The position numbers and the translations under genes were made by a program. DNA of 64,000 nucleotides from Microvirga vignae (GTDB taxonomy: Bacteria; Pseudomonadota; Alphaproteobacteria; Rhizobiales; Beijerinckiaceae). The notes beneath the pieces were generated by a model. The model was not told the DNA's origin and did no database searches. It saw only the letters and a list, made by a program, of their open reading frames with translations. Of the stretch, positions 57,544 to 64,000 are shown piece by piece (position 1 is the first letter of the stretch; every line of letters begins with the position of its first letter). The stretch covers positions 1-64,000 of the forward strand of contig NZ_LCYG01000016.1 of assembly GCF_001017175.1 (NCBI RefSeq), in the 5' to 3' direction.

Positions 57544-57969
57544 TCACTCGTCGTTGTCGTCGTTCACATCGACACCGGTCTTGCCGGTATCGCGCGCCAC
57601 GCGTTCCGAGCGCAGCAGCGCATCGATGCGTGCGGCCTCATCGAAACTCTCGTCGCGGCGGAAGCGAAGGTCGGGTGCGAATTTCAGGTTCACGCGGCGG
57701 GCGACTTCCTGGCGCAGAACCTTCTTGTTCTTCTCCAGCGCCTTGATCACCGCATCCTCGTCCTTGCCGCCGAGCGGCATCACATAGGCGGTCGCGAGCT
57801 TCAGGTCAGGCGACATGCGCACTTCCGGAATCGTAATGACGTTTTTCGTCAGCACGTCATCCTGAAGATCGCCACGGGAGAGCACTTCCGCGAGTGCGTG
57901 ACGCACGAGCTCGGCCACGCGCTGCTGGCGCTGGGACGGGCCGGCGGTTTGTTCGAAACGTTTTGCCAT
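57544..57969 (-). CDS. rbfA: Ribosome-binding factor A
   Basis: This KH-fold protein of 141 residues assists maturation of the 16S rRNA 5' end. Visible strings are [39 protein letters not shown] and [24 protein letters not shown] at 57969 has GGAGG six bases before it; the ATG at 57975 would leave no spacing. It follows infB after a 153-base gap that contains a family B repeat. Confidence 0.96.
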   Translation of the reverse strand: MAKRFEQTAGPSQRQQRVAELVRHALAEVLSRGDLQDDVLTKNVITIPEVRMSPDLKLATAYVMPLGGKDEDAVIKALEKNKKVLRQEVARRVNLKFAPDLRFRRDESFDEAARIDALLRSERVARDTGKTGVDVNDDNDE

Positions 57970-58005
57970 TGTCATCCTCCGGGATTGGACCGGATCGTTC
58001 GGGAT

Positions 58006-58094
58006 GTCATGGCCGGGTCTGTCCCGGCCATCTCGATTGAATAGAAATGGAGCCCATCAAAGCGAGATCACCGGGACAAGCCCGGTGATGACGC
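58006..58094. repeat. Family B repeat between infB and rbfA
   Basis: GTCATGGCCGGGTCTGTCCC, then GGCCATCTCGATTG, and a right half CACCGGGACAAGCCCGGTG then ATGACGC. It is embedded within an operon. Confidence 0.8.
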
Positions 58095-58122
58095 ATTGTT
58101 CTTGAGAGGGGCGTGAAGCGGC

Positions 58123-61100
58123 TTACAGCGACCGCTTCACCTCTTCCACGCGGTAGCACTCGATGATGTCGCCAGCGCGCATGTCCTGATAGTTCTCGAA
58201 GGCCATGCCGCATTCCTGACCCGAGGTGACCTCGCGGGCATCATCCTTGAAGCGCTTGAGCTGAGACAGCTTGCCTTCGTGGATGACCACGTTGTCGCGG
58301 ATGAGGCGGACATGAGCGCCGCGTTGCACCACGCCGTCGAGGACGCGGCAGCCCGCGACCTTGCCGACCTTGGACACGTTGAACACCTCGAGGATCTGCG
58401 CCTCGCCGAGCCGCTCTTCGCGCAGCGTCGGAGCCAGCAGGCCAGACATTGCCGCTTTCACGTCATCCACGAGGTCGTAGATGATGTTGTAGTAGCGGAT
58501 CTCGATGCCGGCACGCTCGGCGGCCTCACGCGCTTCCTTGTGGGCGCGCACGTTGAAGCCGAGGATGATCGCCCCGGAGGCTTCCGCCAGCGTGATGTCG
58601 GATTCCGAGATCGCGCCGACGCCGGCCTGGATGATGCGGGCGCCCACTTCCTCGTTGCCGACCTTCTCCAGAGCACCGGCGATCGCTTCCGCCGAGCCCT
58701 GCACGTCCGCACGGATCACGAGCGGGAACTCCTTGCGGCCCGCTCCGGCCTTCAGGTCGCGCATCATGTCGACCAGCGTACGACCGGCCGAGCCCATGCG
58801 GGCGGTGGCGCGTTCGCGCTTCTGGCGCGCACGATACTCGGTGATCTCGCGGGCGCGGGCTTCGGACTCGACCACCGCGACGCGGTCGCCTGCTTCCGGC
58901 GTGCCGTTGAAGCCCAGCACCTCAACCGGAACCGAGGGACCGGCTTCCTTCACGTTGGCGCCCAGATCGTTGATCAGCGCGCGCACGCGGCCCCATTCGG
59001 CCCCGGCTACCACGATGTCGCCCGTGCGCAGCGTGCCGCGCTGGACGAGAACCGTGGCCACCGGGCCGCGACCGCGATCGAGCTTGGCTTCGATGACGGT
59101 GCCTTCGGCCGAGCGCTCGGGATTGGCCTTCAGGTCGAGAATTTCAGCCTGGAGCTGGAGACCTTCGAGCAGGTCGTCGAGGCCCTGGCCGGTCTTGGCG
59201 GACACCTCGAATTCGAGGGTTTCGCCGCCCATGGATTCCACGACGATCGAGTGCTGGAGCAGCTCGGTGCGCACCCGCTGCGGGTTGGCATCGGGCTTGT
59301 CCACCTTGTTGATCGCCACGATCAGCGGCACGCCGGCCGCCTGCGCGTGAGTGATCGCCTCGACGGTCTGGGGCATGACGCCGTCATCGGCCGCCACCAC
59401 GAGCACGACGATATCGGTCACCTTGGCGCCGCGGGCGCGCATGGCGGTGAAGGCCGCGTGGCCGGGGGTGTCGATGAAGGTGATCTTTCCGCCGAGCGGT
59501 GAGGTCACCTGATAGGCGCCGATATGCTGCGTGATGCCGCCGGCTTCGCCGGAGACCACGTTGGTCTTGCGGATCGCGTCGAGCAGCGAGGTCTTGCCGT
59601 GGTCGACGTGGCCCATGATGGTGACCACCGGGGGCCGGGCCGAGAGATTCTCGTCCGTGTCCGGCGTGTCGAACAGGCCTTCCTCGACGTCCGATTCCGC
59701 GACGCGCTTCACCGTGTGGCCGAGCTCCTCCGCGACGAGCTGCGCGGTATCGGCATCGATCACGTCGGTGATCTTGTGCATCTGTCCCTGCTTCATCAGG
59801 AACTTGATCACGTCCACGGCACGCTCCGACATTCGGTTGGCGAGCTCCTGGATGGTGATCGTTTCCGGAACCGTCACCTCGCGGGAAATCTTTTCCTTCT
59901 GCTCCACCTGACGGTGGCCCATCAGACGCTGGTTGCGGCGACGGAAAGCCGCGAGCGAACGTGTACGCTCGTCGTCATCCGAGGTCGCATTGGCAAGGGT
60001 CAGGCGGCCGCGGCGGCGCTCCTCGCCGGGAGCGGCCTTCGGGGTCTTCGGAGCAGCCACGGGCTTTGCCGCGCCACCGGGGCGACGGGCTGTACGCGGT
60101 GCCTCATCATCATCGATCTCGACGGCAGGGCCACGGGTCGCAACCGGCGGAGCGGTGCGGGCATTGGGCTTTGCCGTCGCCGGATCCGGAATGGCCGGAG
60201 CCGGGGGACGGGCCATATGGTTCAGGCTCGGCGGACGGCCCCCGGAGGTGCCGCCCGTAACGCGCGGGCCACCACCGAAACCACCAGGGCGGCCTTCGCC
60301 GCGCGGACCACCCTCCGAACGGGGTCCCTCGGAGCGGAAACCACCCGGACGACCTTCGCCGCGCGGACCGCCCTCGGAGCGGAAGCCGCCGGGGCGACCC
60401 TCGCCGCGCGGACCGCCTTCCGAGCGGAAACCGCCGGAGCGCTGGCCATCAGGGCGCGGACCGCCGGGACGGCCTTCGCCGCGCGGACCGCCTTCCGAGC
60501 GGAAGCCGCCGGGACGGCCTTCACCGCGCGGACCACCTTCGTGGCGCGGAGCCGGGCCACGGTCGCGAGCTTGTGCAGGAGCCGGTGCAGCGGGGGCAGG
60601 ACGCGGTGCAGCCTCTTCGCCCAGACGACGGCGGGCCTCGTCCTCGGCGCGGCGCTTGCGCTCCTCGTCCTGACGACGGCGCTCTTCTTCCTCACGCTTG
60701 CGGGCTTCGGCCGCTTCACGTTCCTTGGCCTCGGCAGCCTCGCGCTCGGCGCGGCGGGTAGCCTCTTCGGCCTGGCGCTTGCGCTCCTCTTCGTCGCGAC
60801 GGCGGGCATCGGCCAGGGCGTTCAGACGAGCATCGCGCTCCTGATCGGAGAGCGTCTGCAACACCACGCCGGATCGGGGCGCGTTGGAGGAAGGGCCGGA
60901 GCGCTGTGGGCGTCCACCCTGAGCCGGAGCCGCAGGCCTGGCAACCGGGGCAGCCGGTTTCGGGGCGGCAGCGGGGGCTGCAGCCTGTTGGGGCGCCGGC
61001 CTGTCATCCTTGGCCCCACCGGGGCCGACGGCAGGGCGACGCTTCACCGTCTCGACCACGACCGACTTCGATCGGCCATGGGAGAAGCTTTGGCGCACCG

Positions 61101-61185
61101 TGCCTTGCTCGACAGGGCGCTTCAGAGACAGCGTCTTGGACGACACGTGGAGAGTCTTGTCGCCCTGGTTTTTCGTATCAGTCAT
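58123..61185 (-). CDS. infB: Translation initiation factor IF-2
   Basis: This 1020-residue GTPase places initiator tRNA on the ribosome. Residues 1-420 are a long disordered region: a charged Glu/Arg segment (about 115-195) and then five copies of [11 protein letters not shown] (about 215-300). A conserved IF2N domain lies near 440-490. The G domain begins at GHVDHGKT (about 521), with DTPGHAAF and NKVDKPDA. Domains II, III and C follow, with [10 protein letters not shown] and [11 protein letters not shown]. It overlaps the ylxR stop by 4 bases. Confidence 0.98.
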   Translation of the reverse strand: MTDTKNQGDKTLHVSSKTLSLKRPVEQGTVRQSFSHGRSKSVVVETVKRRPAVGPGGAKDDRPAPQQAAAPAAAPKPAAPVARPAAPAQGGRPQRSGPSSNAPRSGVVLQTLSDQERDARLNALADARRRDEEERKRQAEEATRRAEREAAEAKEREAAEARKREEEERRRQDEERKRRAEDEARRRLGEEAAPRPAPAAPAPAQARDRGPAPRHEGGPRGEGRPGGFRSEGGPRGEGRPGGPRPDGQRSGGFRSEGGPRGEGRPGGFRSEGGPRGEGRPGGFRSEGPRSEGGPRGEGRPGGFGGGPRVTGGTSGGRPPSLNHMARPPAPAIPDPATAKPNARTAPPVATRGPAVEIDDDEAPRTARRPGGAAKPVAAPKTPKAAPGEERRRGRLTLANATSDDDERTRSLAAFRRRNQRLMGHRQVEQKEKISREVTVPETITIQELANRMSERAVDVIKFLMKQGQMHKITDVIDADTAQLVAEELGHTVKRVAESDVEEGLFDTPDTDENLSARPPVVTIMGHVDHGKTSLLDAIRKTNVVSGEAGGITQHIGAYQVTSPLGGKITFIDTPGHAAFTAMRARGAKVTDIVVLVVAADDGVMPQTVEAITHAQAAGVPLIVAINKVDKPDANPQRVRTELLQHSIVVESMGGETLEFEVSAKTGQGLDDLLEGLQLQAEILDLKANPERSAEGTVIEAKLDRGRGPVATVLVQRGTLRTGDIVVAGAEWGRVRALINDLGANVKEAGPSVPVEVLGFNGTPEAGDRVAVVESEARAREITEYRARQKRERATARMGSAGRTLVDMMRDLKAGAGRKEFPLVIRADVQGSAEAIAGALEKVGNEEVGARIIQAGVGAISESDITLAEASGAIILGFNVRAHKEAREAAERAGIEIRYYNIIYDLVDDVKAAMSGLLAPTLREERLGEAQILEVFNVSKVGKVAGCRVLDGVVQRGAHVRLIRDNVVIHEGKLSQLKRFKDDAREVTSGQECGMAFENYQDMRAGDIIECYRVEEVKRSL

Positions 61186-61853
61186 TCCGCCTCAGTTCCT
61201 GCGGGTTTCAAAATCGTGGGTTCGCCGGTCTCGTTTCCGAGGCCAGATGGATTGGCTTCGAAGCCGCAATAGGTGCGGTAACGATGCCAGCGGTTCAGAA
61301 AGCCGTCGCTCCCAGCGCCCGCGACGAGGGCAGCATGTATCACATGTGACCGGCCTAATGCCAAATCCAATTCGTCGATTGACAATACTTGGATGACCGG
61401 AAAGCTAGATATTGCCTCGCCGAGGCGTTTTCGCAACGGGTTCGCCAATTTTCTTCGCCCATCTTCAGCCGCCTCTGCGGCGTGAATAAGGGCAACGATG
61501 GGCTTATCCGTGACAGCCGACTCGACTTTCTGGAAGCCAGTGATGACGCAGCCCGCCTTGTTGGCGAGCGCCAAGCCCTGCCGCAGGTCTTCCCGGAGCA
61601 TCCGCTCGATGTCCTGTGACAGAGTTTCGGAGGCCTTGGCCTCCATCTTGAAGGCGCGGGAGAAGAGGCGGCGTTTCACCGCCTCGTCCACCATGGTGGA
61701 CCGGGCCGTCACCCAGACGCCCCGGCCGGGAAGCTTGTGCTTGAGATCGGGCACGACCTGACGGTCGGGCCCCAGGACAAAGCGGATCAGTCCCGCGGGG
61801 CTGTTCGCCTCGCGGGTGACGATGCAGGTGCGCTCCGGTTCATGCCGCGGCAC
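61182..61853 (-). CDS. YlxR (DUF448) fused to an L7Ae-like domain
   Basis: This 223-residue RNA-binding protein has an N-terminal YlxR/DUF448 domain (about 5-85: [30 protein letters not shown]) and an L7Ae/YlxQ-type domain (about 95-175: [20 protein letters not shown], then [15 protein letters not shown]). In Firmicutes the two are separate genes, ylxR and ylxQ; the fusion is common in Alphaproteobacteria. It lies between nusA and infB, as ylxR does widely. The role is probably in transcription or translation, not fully known. Confidence 0.92.
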   Translation of the reverse strand: MPRHEPERTCIVTREANSPAGLIRFVLGPDRQVVPDLKHKLPGRGVWVTARSTMVDEAVKRRLFSRAFKMEAKASETLSQDIERMLREDLRQGLALANKAGCVITGFQKVESAVTDKPIVALIHAAEAAEDGRRKLANPLRKRLGEAISSFPVIQVLSIDELDLALGRSHVIHAALVAGAGSDGFLNRWHRYRTYCGFEANPSGLGNETGEPTILKPAGTEAE

Positions 61854-61885
61854 GGGTGCTGACCTCGCTTTGCCATGGCCGTGGT

Positions 61886-63514
61886 TTAAGACGGCTGAGC
61901 CTCGGTCTCGGCCTCTTCGGCCGATCCCTCGGTCTCTACGGTTTCTTCAGGCTCCTCGATCCAGCCGGCTTTCACGCGGGCGGCCATGATCATGGATTCA
62001 GCCTCTGCACGGGACACGTCGAAGCCGTCGAGAGCGCCCTTGTAGCGGGTCGCATCGGCGCCCTTGCCTTCCGTCCAGCCGACGAGATCGTCGGTGGCGC
62101 AGCCGGCCAGGTCCTCGACATTCTTGATGTCGTTTTCGCCGAAGGCCACCAGCATGGCGGTGGTGACGCCGTCGATCTCCTTCAGATCGTCGGAGACACC
62201 GAGCTCCTTGCGGCGGGCCTCGTTCTCGGCCTCGATGCGGGCCAGATACTCCTGGGCGCGGCTCTGGATTTCGCCGGCGGTGTCCTCGTCGAAGCCCTCG
62301 ATGGACGCGACTTCGGCGGAATCCACATAGGCGATTTCCTCGACCGAGCGGAAGCCTTCGGAGGCGAGCAGCTGGCCCACCACCTCGTCCACGTCGAGAG
62401 CGTTCATGAACAGCTCGGTGCGCTCGGCGAATTCCTTCTGACGGCGCTCGGACTCTTCAGCCTCGGTGAGGATGTCGATGTCCCAGCCGGTGAGCTGGGA
62501 GGCCAGACGCACGTTCTGGCCGCGGCGGCCGATGGCGAGCGAGAGCTGGTCGTCGGGCACCACCACCTCGATGCGGTCGGCCTCCTCGTCGAGCACCACC
62601 TTCACCACCTCGGCAGGCTGCAGCGCATTGACGATGAAGGTCGCCTGATCGGGGGACCACGGAATGATGTCGATCTTCTCGCCCTGAAGCTCGCCCACGA
62701 CCGCCTGGACGCGGGAGCCGCGCATGCCGACGCAGGCGCCCACGGGATCGATCGAGGAATCGCGCGAGGTTACGGCGATCTTGGCGCGGGAGCCCGGATC
62801 GCGGGCCACGGCCTGCACGGTGACGATGCCGTCATAGATCTCCGGCACTTCGGAGGCGAAGAGCTTCGCCATGAACTGCGGATGCGTGCGGGACAGGAAG
62901 ATCTGCGGGCCACGGGTCTCGCGGCGCACGTCGAAGAGGTAGGCGCGGATACGGTCGCCCGGACGGAAGGTCTCGCGCGGAATCAGCTCGTCGCGGCGGA
63001 TGATCGCCTCGCCACGGCCGAGATCGACGATCACGTTGCCGTATTCGACGCGCTTGACCGCGCCGTTCACGATCTCGCCGATGCGGTCCTTGTATTCCTG
63101 GTACTGACGGTCACGCTCGGCATCGCGCACCTTCTGCACGATCACCTGCTTGGCCGACTGGGCCGCGATGCGTCCGAAATCGAACGGGGGCAGGGTGTCG
63201 GCGATCACGTCCCCCACCTGCGCTGCCGGATTGTGGCGGGCCCGGGCTTCTGAGAGGGTGATCTCGCGGGAATCGTTCTCCAGCGCGCCGTCCTCGACCA
63301 CGAGGAGGTGGCGGGAGAGGCGCAGCTCGCCGGTCTTCGGGTTGATCTCGGCGTGGATGTCGGTCTCGGCGCCGTAGCGGGAGCGCGCAGCCTTCGCGAT
63401 GGCGTCCGCCATGGCGTCCAGCACGATCTGCTTGTCGATCACCTTCTCACGCGCGACCGCATCGGCGATCTGCAAGAGCTCAAGCCTGTTGGCGCTAACA
63501 GCCATTGAGGTCAC
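61886..63514 (-). CDS. nusA: Transcription termination/antitermination factor NusA
   Basis: This 542-residue RNA polymerase-binding protein has an N-terminal domain (1-130), an S1 domain (about 135-200, [20 protein letters not shown]) and two KH domains (about 230-345, [19 protein letters not shown] and [20 protein letters not shown]). Two acidic helix-hairpin-helix repeats follow at 360-500, and the C-terminus is very acidic. It is followed by ylxR after 32 bases and lies 3 bases after rimP. Confidence 0.98.
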   Translation of the reverse strand: MTSMAVSANRLELLQIADAVAREKVIDKQIVLDAMADAIAKAARSRYGAETDIHAEINPKTGELRLSRHLLVVEDGALENDSREITLSEARARHNPAAQVGDVIADTLPPFDFGRIAAQSAKQVIVQKVRDAERDRQYQEYKDRIGEIVNGAVKRVEYGNVIVDLGRGEAIIRRDELIPRETFRPGDRIRAYLFDVRRETRGPQIFLSRTHPQFMAKLFASEVPEIYDGIVTVQAVARDPGSRAKIAVTSRDSSIDPVGACVGMRGSRVQAVVGELQGEKIDIIPWSPDQATFIVNALQPAEVVKVVLDEEADRIEVVVPDDQLSLAIGRRGQNVRLASQLTGWDIDILTEAEESERRQKEFAERTELFMNALDVDEVVGQLLASEGFRSVEEIAYVDSAEVASIEGFDEDTAGEIQSRAQEYLARIEAENEARRKELGVSDDLKEIDGVTTAMLVAFGENDIKNVEDLAGCATDDLVGWTEGKGADATRYKGALDGFDVSRAEAESMIMAARVKAGWIEEPEETVETEGSAEEAETEAQPS

Positions 63515-63517
63515 TCC

Positions 63518-64000
63518 TTAATTCGGTTTTGTCTTGGACGGGCTGCGCGGTTCCGGCGCTTCCACCACGTCCGTGTCTTCATCGAGATCGTCCGTGGTCG
63601 GCGCGGTTCCCCGGCGCAGCGATTCACGGATCAGGTCGTCTGTCAGGACGAGATGCGCCTCGCCCAGATCGGTCAGAGGCAGGCGCGCGATGGGCTCCAG
63701 GCCCTCTTTGACGTCCGGAAGCTCGACCACGAGCTTGCCGTCCTCCACGCCCCGGAGGAAGCCTCGAAAGCGCTTGCGGCCATCCACCGGCACGGCCATC
63801 TCGATCTTCGCCTCGTGGCCGGTCCAGCGCTCGAAATCGCTGGCGCGCACGAGCGGGCGGTCGATCCCCGGCGAGGAGACCTCAAGATAATAGGCCGTCG
63901 AGATCGGATCTTCGAGATCCAGGACCGGCGAAATCGCGCGGCTTAACGTTTCGCAATCGTCCACCGACATGGTGCCGTCCGGCCTCTCGGCCATGATCTG
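63518..64000 (-). CDS. rimP: Ribosome maturation factor RimP, N-terminus cut by the window
   Basis: The last 160 codons of RimP are visible, running off the right edge of the window. The part seen has [18 protein letters not shown], the typical [14 protein letters not shown] motif, [13 protein letters not shown], and an acidic tail [11 protein letters not shown]. RimP helps assemble the 30S subunit. It is the first gene of the rimP-nusA-ylxR-infB cluster. The true start lies beyond base 64000; an internal ATG at 63994 should not be taken as the start. Confidence 0.95.
   Translation of the reverse strand, partial: QIMAERPDGTMSVDDCETLSRAISPVLDLEDPISTAYYLEVSSPGIDRPLVRASDFERWTGHEAKIEMAVPVDGRKRFRGFLRGVEDGKLVVELPDVKEGLEPIARLPLTDLGEAHLVLTDDLIRESLRRGTAPTTDDLDEDTDVVEAPEPRSPSKTKPN

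Noticed and set aside
59524..61272. A 582-codon plus-strand frame with long Thr/Ala/Arg repeats opposite infB
   Set aside because: The repeats are the reverse reading of the infB Gly/Arg tract; no independent evidence for a gene.

Overview
The window is GC-rich chromosomal DNA of an alphaproteobacterium, most likely of the order Hyphomicrobiales (Rhizobiales). This rests on gene order: mnmE-mnmG-rsmG-parA-parB, rho-hemJ-hemE beside the replication origin, ppsR-maf-aroE-coaE-dnaQ-secB-tim44-mltA, hisB-DUF2628-hisH-hisA-hisF-hisE-coaA-hslVU, and rimP-nusA-ylxR-infB-rbfA-truB-rpsO-pnp. CenR, MbfA with an Irr-type operator, BA14K and EcfG-type promoters agree. The genus (a Methylobacteriaceae such as Microvirga is possible) cannot be fixed by eye. 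No rRNA, tRNA, CRISPR array or transposase was found.

Layout. 0-8 kb: tail of ftsK, a lolA-like gene, exonuclease III, a chemoreceptor, the CenR response regulator with a cyclic-nucleotide-domain partner, a YkuD transpeptidase, an orphan DNA methyltransferase and YggS. 8-12.5 kb: leuS-lptE-holA. 12.4-13.2 kb: a gene-free stretch rich in repeats. 13.2-19 kb: parB-parA-rsmG-mnmG and mnmE, with a perfect parS inside rsmG and a one-mismatch parS before mnmG. 19-24.5 kb: a DUF255 protein, a 32-residue membrane peptide, rho, hemJ and hemE. 24.5-25.0 kb: the probable chromosomal origin, with CtrA-type and DnaA-type sites. 25-33.7 kb: ppsR, maf, aroE, coaE, dnaQ, secB, then tim44-mltA-smr-xre and a PfkB kinase. 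33.7-42.8 kb: chaC-like, DUF202, coaA, histidine genes, hslVU and an endonuclease III homologue.

42.9-52.8 kb is the accessory part: a BA14K envelope protein behind an EcfG-type promoter, a secreted serralysin-type protease, RidA, a regulator gene broken by one stop codon, a luxR-luxI quorum-sensing pair with a small unknown gene 3 bases behind luxI, a PNPOx-like protein, an EamA transporter, an adenylate cyclase joined to a histidine-rich membrane anchor and a [2Fe-2S] domain, and mbfA with an iron-control inverted repeat. 52.8-64 kb: the transcription/translation cluster pnp-rpsO, a DUF892 stress protein, truB-rbfA-infB-ylxR-nusA-rimP (rimP is cut by the window end).

Two families of intergenic palindromic repeats are scattered through the window. 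The best candidates for follow-up are the origin/parS architecture, the quorum-sensing module (luxR, luxI, small ORF, broken PraR-like regulator) and the redox-type cyclase, which may connect to the cyclic-nucleotide-domain protein beside CenR.
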